Source: Nocardioides pinisoli
GTDB lineage: Bacteria; Actinomycetota; Actinomycetes; Propionibacteriales; Nocardioidaceae
DNA length: 64,000 nucleotides
NCBI RefSeq assembly: GCF_024199985.1
Contig: NZ_JANARS010000010.1
Location: 1 to 64,000, forward strand
Direction of reading: 5' to 3'
In this document: in pieces, positions 7,152-15,096 of the stretch
Layout of the letters: every line of letters begins with the position of its first letter
How positions within the stretch are numbered: the stretch's first letter is position 1
The notes under the pieces: model-generated
Database searches by the model: none
Told to the model about the DNA's origin: nothing
What the model saw: the letters and a program-made list of their open reading frames with translations, nothing else
Translations under genes and position numbers: made by a program

Positions 7152-8093
7152 TCAGGCGCTCGCGGCGGCGCGCGCGTCCATCGCCTGACCGTACAGCCGT
7201 CCGGCGCGGTAGGACGAGCGGACCAGCGGCCCCGAGAGCGCGCCGGCGAAGCCGATCTCGTCGGCCTCGGCCTTGAGCTCGACGAACTCCTCCGGCTTGA
7301 CCCACCGCTCGACGGGGTGGTGCCGGGCGGAGGGACGGAGGTACTGCGTGATGGTGATGAGCTCGCAGCCGGCCTCGTGGAGGTCGCGCAGCGCCTGGCT
7401 GACCTCCTCGCGGGTCTCGCCCATGCCGAGGATCAGGTTGGACTTGGTCACCAGGCCGAAGTCGCGGGCCTGGGTGATGACGTCGAGCGAGCGGTCGTAG
7501 CGGAAGGCCGGGCGGATGCGCTTGAAGATCCGCGGCACCGTCTCCACGTTGTGGGCGAGCACCTCCGGCCGCGACTCGAAGACCTCGGCGAGCAGGTCGG
7601 GCTTGCCGTTGAAGTCGGGGATGAGGTTCTCGACGCCCGTGTCGGGGTTGAGCTCGTGGATCGCACGCACCGTCTCGGCGTAGAGCCAGGCGCCGCCGTC
7701 GGGCAGGTCGTCGCGGGCGACGCCGGTGATGGTGGCGTAGCGCAGCTGCATCTTCTGCACCGACTCGGCCACACGGCGCGGCTCGTCGCGGTCGAGCGGC
7801 TGCGGCTTGCCGGTGTCGATCTGGCAGAAGTCGCACCGGCGGGTGCACTGGTCGCCGCCGATGAGGAAGGTCGCCTCGCGGTCCTCCCAGCACTCGAAGA
7901 TGTTGGGGCAGCCGGCCTCCTGGCAGACCGTGTGGAGCCCCTCGGACTTCACCAGGTTCTGCAGCGAGGTGTATTCCGGGCCCATCTTCGCCCGGGTCTT
8001 GATCCACTCCGGCTTGCGTTCGATCGGGGTCTCCGCGTTGCGGATCTCCAGTCGGAGGAGCTTGCGTCCTTCGGGTGCGGGAGCAGTCGTCAC
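7152..8093 (-). CDS. lipA: Lipoyl synthase
   Basis: Radical-SAM enzyme that inserts two sulfurs into octanoyl groups bound to protein, making the lipoyl cofactor. The 313 residues contain both cluster motifs: the auxiliary cluster C57-x4-C62-x5-C68 (CQEAGCPNIFEC) and the radical-SAM C83-x3-C87-x2-C90 (CTRRCDFC). The C-terminal RSSYRAGRL supplies the conserved Arg-Ser-Ser motif. Start: GTG at 8093, giving VTTAPAPEG; longer frames upstream have no homologous look. A TAGAGT hexamer 7 bases before it suggests a leaderless message. The product acts on E2 proteins such as SucB (15097-17079) after LipB has loaded octanoate. Confidence 0.98.
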   Translation of the reverse strand: MTTAPAPEGRKLLRLEIRNAETPIERKPEWIKTRAKMGPEYTSLQNLVKSEGLHTVCQEAGCPNIFECWEDREATFLIGGDQCTRRCDFCQIDTGKPQPLDRDEPRRVAESVQKMQLRYATITGVARDDLPDGGAWLYAETVRAIHELNPDTGVENLIPDFNGKPDLLAEVFESRPEVLAHNVETVPRIFKRIRPAFRYDRSLDVITQARDFGLVTKSNLILGMGETREEVSQALRDLHEAGCELITITQYLRPSARHHPVERWVKPEEFVELKAEADEIGFAGALSGPLVRSSYRAGRLYGQAMDARAAASA

Positions 8094-8100
8094 ACCCGCC

Positions 8101-8106
8101 ACTCTA
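8101..8106 (-). promoter_or_regulatory. -10 element, leaderless start of lipA
   Basis: Minus-strand TAGAGT with a 7-base gap to the GTG start codon of lipA. Confidence 0.5.
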
Positions 8107-8358
8107 CGACGGCACCGCGAGCGTCCCCAATCAGCCTCCGTCCACGACAAGTCCCGCTCAGGCGGGCGTGTCCACCTTGTCGGGCTCGGTGGACCCGAGC
8201 CGCTGGTGGGCGGTCGTACGACACCTCCCGCGGCCGCGCTGGACGGAGCCGACTGCTCCGGCGCCTGGCCGAGGAGCACCCTTCCCACGAGCGGTTCGGC
8301 GAGGACCGGCGGGACTGACGCGTTGACCGCACGCGACGCTCGGGTGGACGCTGGGAGC

Positions 8359-8796
8359 GTGACCACGTCACGACGTCGCCTCATGGCGATGGGCAACAGG
8401 ATCGGGGTCTTCCTGCACCGGGCGGCGGGAGGCCGCCTCGACGCGTTCGGCGACCAGACGGCGCTGATGATCACCTCGCCCGGTCGTCGTACCGGCCTGC
8501 CGCGCTCGACGATGGTGCGCTACCTTGAGCACGACGGCGGTTACCTCGTCTGGGGCACCGGGAGCGGGGCTCCGAGCGACCCCGACTGGTTCCGCAACCT
8601 GCGCCACGCGTCGCGGGCCCGCATCGAGATCGGGCGGACCGCCCAGGACGTCGACGTCGAGGAGCTCACCGGTCCCGAGCGTGACCGCGTGTGGCGCGAC
8701 GTGGTGATGGCCCGGGCACCCGGTGTCGCGCGCTACGAGCGCAAGGCCGGGCGCGTGATCCCGGTGGCGCTGCTCAGGCCGGTGCGCCCGGCCTGA
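8359..8796 (+). CDS. Deazaflavin (F420)-type nitroreductase family protein
   Basis: A 145-residue protein with the split-barrel fold of the nitroreductase/quinone-reductase family once called DUF385. Visible signatures are GRRTGLPRSTMVRYLEHDGGYLV, followed by GTGSGAPSDPDWFRNLRH (the cofactor phosphate loop) and a C-terminal ARYERKAGRVIPVALLRP. Relatives such as Ddn of mycobacteria use reduced F420, and others bind FMN or heme, so the substrate is unknown. The start is uncertain: GTG 8359 is listed, GTG 8344 and ATG 8383 are also in frame, and none has a well-spaced ribosome binding site. The last 23 bases overlap the convergent lipB gene. Confidence 0.8.
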   Translation: MTTSRRRLMAMGNRIGVFLHRAAGGRLDAFGDQTALMITSPGRRTGLPRSTMVRYLEHDGGYLVWGTGSGAPSDPDWFRNLRHASRARIEIGRTAQDVDVEELTGPERDRVWRDVVMARAPGVARYERKAGRVIPVALLRPVRPA

Positions 8797-9532
8797 CCAG
8801 CTCGATGCGCGGGCCGCGCCCCGGCTCAGGACGCGCGTCGTAGTCCGGGGTGGCCTCGTAGGGCTGCCAGGAGAGGTAGGTCGCCAGGTGCCGTCGCACG
8901 CTCGGCAGCACGTCCTCCACGGTGACGTCGCGGCCGAGCTCCTGCGACAGCGAGGTGACGCCGGCGTCGGCGATGCCGCACGGCACGAAGCGGTCGTACC
9001 AGCCCAGGTCGACGTCGCAGTTGAGCGCGAACCCGTGCATCGTCACCCCTCGGCTGACCCTGATCCCGATGGCCGCGATCTTCCGCTCGGGGCCGCGCTC
9101 GTCCTCGCGCAGCCACACGCCGCTGCGGCCGGGGATGCGGGCCGTCGTGACGCCGAGGTCGGCGCAGACCGCGATCAGCGCCTCCTCGACCCGGCGGACG
9201 TAGTCGACGACCTTGACGTGGTCGGGCAGGGCGACGATCGGGTAGCCGACGAGCTGGCCGGGACCGTGGAAGGTGATCTTGCCGCCGCGGTCCACGTCGA
9301 TCACCGCTGCGCCGCCGGGGTCGACCGGGCGCTCGTGGGGGTCGGTGCGCTTGCCGGCGGTGAAGACCGGGGGGTGCTCGAGCAGCAGCACGGTGTCGGG
9401 GCGAGTGCCCGCGACGACCTCCTCGTGCACCCCGCGCTGGAGCTCCCACGCGGCGAGGTAGTCGACGGCGTCGTCGCCGAGTCCGGCGATCTCGACGTCG
9501 AGGGGGTGCGTGGGGATCGGCTCCGACGACAT
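8774..9532 (-). CDS. lipB: Octanoyl-(acyl-carrier-protein):protein N-octanoyltransferase
   Basis: Transfers octanoate from acyl carrier protein to a lysine of lipoyl domains, the step before LipA. The 252-residue protein has the biotin/lipoate ligase-like fold with FTAGKRTDP, the GGKITFHGPGQLVGYPI motif, catalytic Lys151 (RKIAAIGIR) and catalytic Cys185 (FVPCGIADAGVTSL). Start: ATG at 9532; a TACGCT hexamer 6 bases upstream on the minus strand suggests a leaderless start, and longer upstream frames lack family similarity. The C-terminal 20 or so residues are Pro/Arg-rich. lipA lies 680 bases downstream, with the nitroreductase-like gene on the opposite strand between them. Confidence 0.97.
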   Translation of the reverse strand: MSSEPIPTHPLDVEIAGLGDDAVDYLAAWELQRGVHEEVVAGTRPDTVLLLEHPPVFTAGKRTDPHERPVDPGGAAVIDVDRGGKITFHGPGQLVGYPIVALPDHVKVVDYVRRVEEALIAVCADLGVTTARIPGRSGVWLREDERGPERKIAAIGIRVSRGVTMHGFALNCDVDLGWYDRFVPCGIADAGVTSLSQELGRDVTVEDVLPSVRRHLATYLSWQPYEATPDYDARPEPGRGPRIELVRPGAPA

Positions 9533-9538
9533 GCCCCG

Positions 9539-9544
9539 AGCGTA
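9539..9544 (-). promoter_or_regulatory. -10 element, leaderless start of lipB
   Basis: Minus-strand TACGCT with a 6-base gap to the ATG of lipB. Confidence 0.45.
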
Positions 9545-9574
9545 CGCCGCGCGCCGGGCCGCGCCGGCCCCGGT

Positions 9575-9631
9575 ATCTGAGGACGCGGCGGTCGGACAGC
9601 GGGTTCGCATTCGTCCACGGCGTCCTCAGAT
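9575..9631. repeat. 12-bp perfect inverted repeat with long loop
   Basis: ATCTGAGGACGC (9575-9586) pairs with GCGTCCTCAGAT (9620-9631) across a 33-base loop that can add a GGAC/GTCC pairing. It lies between the divergent lipB and the next plus-strand gene. It may be an operator pair or an RNA stem; nothing else marks it. Confidence 0.45.
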
Positions 9632-9673
9632 GTCTGTCGGGGGAGGGCGACGCCGGGGTGCCGGGGCCTGTGG

Positions 9674-10291
9674 ATGACGCCTGCAGCCGGCCGGAGGATC
9701 GGCGAGGGTGGGGTGGTGGACCCGCGACGACTGCTCCCCGTGCTCACCGGCGTCGCCTGCGCGCTGGTCGTGGCGACTCTGGTGGTCGCCGTGGCGCGTC
9801 CCGATCCGCCGCCGCGACCGCGGATCGACGCGGCCGGCTCGGGCTCGCCGTCCGCGGCGCCGCGCACCCGGACGGGACCCGCGGCGGTGCTGGCCGACTG
9901 GGACGAGCGACGAGCCGCCGCCTGGGCCGAGGGCGACGCAGCGGCACTCCGCCGGTTGTACGCCGACGGGTCCGGGGCGGGCGCGGCCGACGTCCGGCTG
10001 CTGCGTGGCTATCTCCGGCGCGGCCTCCGGGTCGAGGGCCTGACGACGCAGGTGCTGGCACTGCGCGTGGCTGCCCGGTCGTCCAACCGGCTGGCGCTGG
10101 TGGTCACCGACCGCGTCGTGGGAGCCGAGGCCGTCGGCGCCGGCTCGCCGGTCGCGCTGCCGGTGGGCCGGCCGTCCACGCGGCGGGTGGTGCTGGTCCG
10201 TGACGGCGGGACGTGGGTGGTGGCCGAGGTGCGCGATCAGGACAGTGCGGCGGCCAGCACCTCGCTCACGTCCTCGTCCTCGAAGTCGTAG
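9674..10291 (+). CDS. Hypothetical membrane-anchored protein
   Basis: A 205-residue protein with a basic N-terminus, one hydrophobic segment at about residues 20-41, a Pro/Ser/Arg linker and an alpha+beta domain (about 65-195). The domain starts with VLADWDERRAAAWAEGDAAA, followed by LYADGSGAGAADVRLLRGYL and ending VVLVRDGGTWVVAEV. This resembles the general shape of small SnoaL/NTF2-like extracytoplasmic domains in Actinobacteria, but I cannot name a family. ATG 9674 is listed; GTG 9713 or 9716 would also keep the membrane anchor and lie closer to a GAGGG. The last 55 bases overlap the convergent epimerase gene, so the Ser/Thr-rich end is antisense to that coding sequence. Confidence 0.65.
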   Translation: MTPAAGRRIGEGGVVDPRRLLPVLTGVACALVVATLVVAVARPDPPPRPRIDAAGSGSPSAAPRTRTGPAAVLADWDERRAAAWAEGDAAALRRLYADGSGAGAADVRLLRGYLRRGLRVEGLTTQVLALRVAARSSNRLALVVTDRVVGAEAVGAGSPVALPVGRPSTRRVVLVRDGGTWVVAEVRDQDSAAASTSLTSSSSKS

Positions 10292-11127
10292 CCGGCGCGC
10301 TCGAGCGCTGCCGGCCGCGCGTTGATCGAGCCGAGGACCTCGGGGGCCAGGTCGCCGGCCGCCAACTTCATGAGCGCCGCCGGGACGGCGAGGAAGGCCT
10401 TGCGGTGCAGCGCCGCGGCCAGGGCGCGGGTGAACTCTGCGTTGGTCGGCGTGTGGGGGCAGCAGAGGTTGAACGCCCCGGAGACGTCGCGAGACTCGAT
10501 GAGATAGCTCACCGCCCCGACCCAGTCGCGCAGCGAGATCATCGGCATGAACTGCTTGCCGGAGCCCAGCCGCGCGCCGCCGCCGGCCTGGAAGAGCAGG
10601 CGCAGCTGCTTGAGCGGCGGTGAGGTGCGGTCCATGACGGGCGAGGTGCGCAGCTCGCAGACGCGGGCCCCGGCCTTCCGGGCCGGGTCGGCCGCCGCCG
10701 ACCACTCGTGGGAGACCGTGGTGAGGAAGGCGTCGCCCGTGCTCGGGGTGTCCTCGGTGACCGGCGTCGCGCCGTGGTCGCCGTACCAGGCGATGCCGTT
10801 GCCGGCGAGGAAGGCCGCCGGCCGCTCGGTCTCGGCGATCGTCTCGGCGAGGAGCCGCGTGGTGGAGACCCGCGACTCCAGCACCTCCCGAGCCCACTTC
10901 CTCGAGTGCGGGTTGCCGGCGATGCTGGCACCGGCGAGGTTGACGACGGCGTCGGCCGCCTCGATCACCCCGTGGTCGATGCTCCCGGCCGCGGGGTCCC
11001 AGCGGGACTCGTGCGGCGAGCACGCCTCGCGCCGCACCAGGGCTGTCACCTCGTGCCCGTGCACCCGGAGGTGGTCGGACAGGTGGGTCCCGAGGAAGCC
11101 CGAGGCCCCGGCGATGACGACGCGCAT
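10237..11127 (-). CDS. TIGR01777 family NAD(P)-binding epimerase
   Basis: An extended short-chain dehydrogenase-like protein of 296 residues. It begins MRVVIAGASGFLGTHL, with the GxSGFLG nucleotide loop. It continues with AVVNLAGASI, AGNGIAWYGD and the DUF1731 C-terminal region (APEVLGSINARPAALERAGYDF) typical of the YfcH/SulA-like TIGR01777 group. The start codon ATG 11127 follows a GGTGGAG 4 bases upstream. Members are often annotated as nucleoside-diphosphate-sugar epimerases or as cell-division inhibitor SulA homologues, but the substrate is not established. It lies 40 bases downstream of the ABC exporter gene on the same strand. Confidence 0.88.
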   Translation of the reverse strand: MRVVIAGASGFLGTHLSDHLRVHGHEVTALVRREACSPHESRWDPAAGSIDHGVIEAADAVVNLAGASIAGNPHSRKWAREVLESRVSTTRLLAETIAETERPAAFLAGNGIAWYGDHGATPVTEDTPSTGDAFLTTVSHEWSAAADPARKAGARVCELRTSPVMDRTSPPLKQLRLLFQAGGGARLGSGKQFMPMISLRDWVGAVSYLIESRDVSGAFNLCCPHTPTNAEFTRALAAALHRKAFLAVPAALMKLAAGDLAPEVLGSINARPAALERAGYDFEDEDVSEVLAAALS

Positions 11128-11167
11128 GGCTCCACCCAACCACGCGCCCCAAGCGTGCGTCGGCGGT

Positions 11168-14100
11168 TCAGCCGGCCAGGTGCGCCCACCGCGCGGACAG
11201 CTCGTGCCACGGGCCGTCGTCGACCACGCGGCCGGAGTCGAGCACCACGACCCGGTCGGCCTGCGCCAGCGCCGCCGCCTTGCTGGTGGCGCCGATGACG
11301 GCGGTGCCGCGTGCGCGCAACGCCTGCCACAGCTCGATCTCGGTCGCGGCGTCGAGCGCCGAGGAGACGTCGTCGGCCAGCAGCACGTCGGCGTCGGTCG
11401 CCAACGCACGTGCCAGGGCGAGTCGCTGCACCTGGCCACCCGAGAGGCGTACGCCGCGGTGGCCGACGAGGGCGTCAGGGCCGCCGGCCTCGGTGACGTC
11501 GCGGCCCATGCGCGCCGCCTCGAGCGCGGGCATGACGGTGCGGTCGGCGTGGTCGAGGGCGACGTTGCCGGTGAAGGTGCCGGACAGCACGCGCGGCACC
11601 TGCGCGACGTGAGCGACCCGTCCGGGACGCAGGGTGGTCTGGGGGTCGTCGACGACGCGGTCGTTCCACCGGATCTCTCCGGTGCTGCCGACGAGCCCGG
11701 CCAGCGCGCTGAGCAGGCTGGACTTGCCCGAGCCGACCTGCCCCAGGAGCAGGACGAGCTCCCCGGCGCGCACGTCGAGGTCGACGTCCTCCACGCCCAG
11801 GGTCCCGTCGTCGTGCACGGCGGCGAGGTCGCGGACGCTGAGGGTGCGCAGGGGCTCGCGGTCGGGCGCGGGCGGCTCGGGACCGGTGCCGTGGACCAGG
11901 TCGACACCCGGCGGCAGGTGCATCAGGTCGCCGCCGCCGGCGAGCTCGCTGGTCGCGTTCATCCAGGCCCGGGTGCCCGGCGCCTCGGTCACCACGGACC
12001 CGGCGACGCGTCCGAACCAGTCGAAGCCGCTGACGGCGTTGGCGACCAGCAGGGCGGTCGCGAGCTCCCACTGCCCGGTGAGCAGACCGCCCCAGGCCGC
12101 GACGACACCGCACTGGACCATGACGACGGGGACGCCGTCGAGCAGCGCCTGCACGCGGTGCTCGCGGACCGCGGCGTCCACGCGGCCGCCATCGACGTCG
12201 CGCAGGTGCTGGTGGACCTGCGGTGTCGCGGCGGCGAGCTTGACCGTGCGGACCGACTCGAGCGCCGAGACGAGCGACTGCCCGAACCGGGCCCGCGCCG
12301 TCGACGCCGCCGCGGCCGAGCGTCCGGCGACCCGTCGGCCTAGCGTCGAGGCGAGCGCCGAGGCCACCATGACCGCCAGCAGGACCGCGCCCGCCACCCA
12401 GGTCTGGGCGATCAGGGCGGTCACCAGGGCCACGACGAGGCCGTTGACGAAGTCGACCCAGCGGTCGGTGTAGCGCGCGAGCCGGTCGGCGTCCATCGTG
12501 CGGGCGACCACCTCTCCCGGCGGGGTGCGCAGCAGCCGCCGCTGGGAGGTCTGGCCGTGCAGGACCGCGGCGCGCACGCGGAGGCGTACCTCCACCCACC
12601 AGTGCGGGTAGGTGCGGAACGCCTGGGCGAGCAGCAGGGGGCCGATGAGCAGCGAGCCGACCAGCGCCACGACCAGGAGCACGGGCCGACCGCCGTCCTG
12701 CAGGTCGGTGACGATGTGGCCCCACAACCACCCGGTCACCGCGCCGAAGGCGCCGGTCAGGGAGGAGAGGAGGAACAGCACGGCGCCGAGGAGGCCCCAC
12801 TGCGGCTGCATGCCGATGGTGTGGAGCACCTGCCGGGCCAGGCTCGGCGACGGCGCGAGCTCGGGTGGCGCCGGGGGAGTGGTGCTGCGTCGCACCGAAC
12901 CGATCGCGGAGTCGTCGTGGTGGTGCTCCTCGACGACCGACTCGTGCGCCGCGGCGTCGAGGAGGTCGCGGAAGGGGCCGTCCTCCGCGGCGAGGCGGCG
13001 GCGGGGCCCCTGCTGCACGACGCGACCGGACTCGAGGACGGCCACCTGCTCGGCGCGCTCGGTGGTGGAGAGCCGGTGCGCCACCAGGATGCCCGTGCGG
13101 CCGGAGATGAGGCGGTCGGCGGCGCGGACGACACGGGCCTCGGTGACCGGGTCCATGCGGGCGGTGGCCTCGTCGAGGACCACGACGCTGACGTCGCGGA
13201 CCAGCAGCCGGGCGAAGGCGACGAGCTGCTCCTCCCCGGCGGACAGGCTCGTGCCGCCGGGGCCGAGGACGGTGTCGAGCCCGTCGGGCAGCCCGCGCAC
13301 CCAGTCGGTCAGGCCGAGCTCGGCCACGGCCGCCTCGACGACCGCGCGGGGCACGTCGTCGAAGAGGGTGATGTTGTCGGCCAGCGAGCCGGCGAGGACC
13401 TCGGTGCGCTGGGTCACGACGCCGACCGCCGAGCGCAGCTGCTGGAGGTCGAGGTCGAGGACGTCGACCCCCCCGAGGAACACCATGCCGCGGGGCGGCT
13501 CGACCGCGCGCGAGAGCAGCGAGGCCAGCGTGGACTTGCCCGACCCGGTGCGGCCGACGAGGGCGCAGGTGTGACCGGCGGCGAGCAGCAGGTCGACGTC
13601 GCGCAGGGCGAAGGTGCCGGTGCCGTAGCTGAACTCGAGGTGGCGGAACTCGACGTCGAGCGGACCGTCGGGCACCGGGAGGCCGCCCGTCGGCTCGGCG
13701 GGGGAGGCGAGCATGCCGCGCAGCCGCAGCACCGCACCGAACCCCTCCTGCAGGTCGGGCAGGTGGCGCGCGAGCATGTCGACGCCGCCGACGAACATCG
13801 TGGTGACGAGGAAGAGGGTGACCAGCCGGGCCGTGCTCAGGTCGCCCGAGACGACCAGCGCGACGCCGACGACGCCGACCGCGGCGAGCGCAGCGTGGAG
13901 CAGACCGCCGCTGCGCCGGGTGATGCGGACCTCCACCGCGAGGACGGCGTCGAGGGTGCGGTGCACGATCGACGCGAGCTGGGCGTTGCGCCGCAGCACG
14001 TGGGCCTGGCCCAGCGAGGTGCGCAGGTCGTCGCGGGCGGCCACGCCCTCCTCGGTGGACGCCGCGTGGTCGGTCCAGGCGGCCTCCTCGACCACCTTGC

Positions 14101-14689
14101 GCTGCGCCACCAGCGGCAGCAGCCGGCGGATCACCAGGTAGGTGACGACGGCCGTCAGCGGGAACAGGAACACCGCGGGCCACCACGTCAACGACGCGAC
14201 CACCCACAGCGGGCCGGATGCGAGCAGGGTGCGCGCCGCCTGCCACACGCCCCAGCGCATGAGCTGGCCGACCTCCCAGGTGTCGTCGTCGATGCGGTCG
14301 AGCACCTCTCCGACAGCCTGCTCAGAGAGCTCGGACAGGGGCTGGGCCATCGCCGCGTCGAGGAGGTCGGAGCGCAGCTGGCCCTCGGCGCGGTCGCAGA
14401 TGGTCGCCCAGATGGTCTTGGCGACGGTGTCGATCACCGCGCCGCCCACGACGCACAGCGCCAGCAGCACCAGGAGCGACTCGGTCGGGTCGTCGGCGAG
14501 GCGCCCGGCGACCATCGAGCCGAGGGATGCGGCGATGGCGCCGAGCAGCGACATCGAGAAGCAGACGTAGGTCAGCGGACGGCGCACCCGGTGCCAGTCG
14601 ACCGGGACCCGGCCGGGCAGCAGCCCCTCGGTCGCTGACGTGGTCGCCGGTGCCGTCTGGGTCTGCGTCTCGGTCACCGTCACAAGCAC
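11168..14689 (-). CDS. Fused two-module ABC exporter (permease/ATPase x2)
   Basis: A 1173-residue single chain with the order membrane domain, ATPase, membrane domain, ATPase, where most bacterial exporters are two half-size proteins. The first membrane domain spans about residues 38-320. The first ATPase has GRTGSGKSTL, LSAGEEQLVAFARL and VVVLDEATARMD. The second membrane domain covers about 640-900. The second ATPase has GQVGSGKSSL, LSGGQVQRLALARAL and VLLADDVSSALD, where the Walker B Glu is Asp, so that site may be weak or non-hydrolytic. The substrate is unknown; drugs, lipids or peptides are all possible. The start is uncertain: GTG codons at 14689, 14683 and 14677 are in frame and none has a clear ribosome binding site. 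Confidence 0.9.
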   Translation of the reverse strand: MLVTVTETQTQTAPATTSATEGLLPGRVPVDWHRVRRPLTYVCFSMSLLGAIAASLGSMVAGRLADDPTESLLVLLALCVVGGAVIDTVAKTIWATICDRAEGQLRSDLLDAAMAQPLSELSEQAVGEVLDRIDDDTWEVGQLMRWGVWQAARTLLASGPLWVVASLTWWPAVFLFPLTAVVTYLVIRRLLPLVAQRKVVEEAAWTDHAASTEEGVAARDDLRTSLGQAHVLRRNAQLASIVHRTLDAVLAVEVRITRRSGGLLHAALAAVGVVGVALVVSGDLSTARLVTLFLVTTMFVGGVDMLARHLPDLQEGFGAVLRLRGMLASPAEPTGGLPVPDGPLDVEFRHLEFSYGTGTFALRDVDLLLAAGHTCALVGRTGSGKSTLASLLSRAVEPPRGMVFLGGVDVLDLDLQQLRSAVGVVTQRTEVLAGSLADNITLFDDVPRAVVEAAVAELGLTDWVRGLPDGLDTVLGPGGTSLSAGEEQLVAFARLLVRDVSVVVLDEATARMDPVTEARVVRAADRLISGRTGILVAHRLSTTERAEQVAVLESGRVVQQGPRRRLAAEDGPFRDLLDAAAHESVVEEHHHDDSAIGSVRRSTTPPAPPELAPSPSLARQVLHTIGMQPQWGLLGAVLFLLSSLTGAFGAVTGWLWGHIVTDLQDGGRPVLLVVALVGSLLIGPLLLAQAFRTYPHWWVEVRLRVRAAVLHGQTSQRRLLRTPPGEVVARTMDADRLARYTDRWVDFVNGLVVALVTALIAQTWVAGAVLLAVMVASALASTLGRRVAGRSAAAASTARARFGQSLVSALESVRTVKLAAATPQVHQHLRDVDGGRVDAAVREHRVQALLDGVPVVMVQCGVVAAWGGLLTGQWELATALLVANAVSGFDWFGRVAGSVVTEAPGTRAWMNATSELAGGGDLMHLPPGVDLVHGTGPEPPAPDREPLRTLSVRDLAAVHDDGTLGVEDVDLDVRAGELVLLLGQVGSGKSSLLSALAGLVGSTGEIRWNDRVVDDPQTTLRPGRVAHVAQVPRVLSGTFTGNVALDHADRTVMPALEAARMGRDVTEAGGPDALVGHRGVRLSGGQVQRLALARALATDADVLLADDVSSALDAATEIELWQALRARGTAVIGATSKAAALAQADRVVVLDSGRVVDDGPWHELSARWAHLAG

Positions 14690-14764
14690 TGGACGTTACG
14701 TGTCGGCACCGACATCGCGCCCCTGATTTTCGTGTGACCCGCGTCCCCCGCGGCCCCACCCCGG

Positions 14765-14898
14765 AGCGGTGCCGGAGGGGGACTCCAGCTACCGCGAACA
14801 CCCCTCACGCACCGCTCGGCGATGCGGCGGCGTACGACACGCGGGCCGGCGGTGGCGGAGGGGGGCTGCAGGTGCTGGGAATGCCCCTCACGCACCGC
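14765..14898. repeat. Tandem pair of hairpin-forming repeats
   Basis: Two direct repeats offset by 83 bp share the perfect 17-mer CCCCTCACGCACCGCTC (14801-14817 and 14884-14900). In each unit the right part pairs with its own left part: AGCGGTGC..GAGGGG with CCCCTC..GCACCGCT in unit A, and GCGGTG..GAGGGG with CCCCTC..CACCGC in unit B. The loops differ in sequence while the stems are kept, as in REP-type elements or structured RNA. Confidence 0.6.
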
Positions 14899-14938
14899 TC
14901 GACGCGGCTACGGCAGTCGAGACGCACGCGGGCATACG

Positions 14939-14975
14939 ACGACGCCCCGCCCGCGGTGTGCGGACGGGGCGTCGT
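14939..14975. terminator. Strong stem-loop, possible terminator
   Basis: ACGACGCCCCG (14939-14949) pairs perfectly with CGGGGCGTCGT (14965-14975); the loop can form an inner CCGC/GCGG stem. It may end transcripts from either side, as the sucB operon and the exporter run in the same direction here. Confidence 0.45.
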
Positions 14976-15059
14976 GGAGCCGCGCCCAGGTCTCGGTACG
15001 ACCGGTGCACCTCGCTCGCAGGCTCACGGGGTGCCGGTCACTCGACATCATCGCGCGAC

Positions 15060-15091
15060 GTCGCCGCCACTCGCTGGCTCGTGGCGGCGAC
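15060..15091 (-). terminator. Terminator hairpin of the lpdA-sucB operon
   Basis: GTCGCCGCCAC and GTGGCGGCGAC form an 11-bp perfect stem with a 10-base loop, 5 bases after the sucB stop codon. Confidence 0.65.
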
Positions 15092-15096
15092 TGCGA

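Larger units (their letters stand above)
14690..15096. other. 400-bp non-coding block of stacked hairpins
   Basis: No gene is supported. The block contains two related hairpin units of about 83 bp (14766-14846 and 14849-14933), an 11-bp stem at 14939-14975 and a second 11-bp stem at 15060-15091 just after sucB. A tract resembling GGTCTCGGTACG...CACTCGAC (about 14992-15045) lies between the last two hairpins. Confidence 0.6.

Noticed and set aside
8107..8358. Possible small frameshifted gene between lipA and the nitroreductase-like gene
   Set aside because: Codon bias is good in one frame at first and in another frame near the end (RRLAEEHPSHERFGEDRRD), but no start, no ribosome binding site and no known family support a gene.
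12557..14638. 693-codon frame antisense to the ABC exporter
   Set aside because: Shadow frame without any domain; the exporter has both ATPase motif sets.
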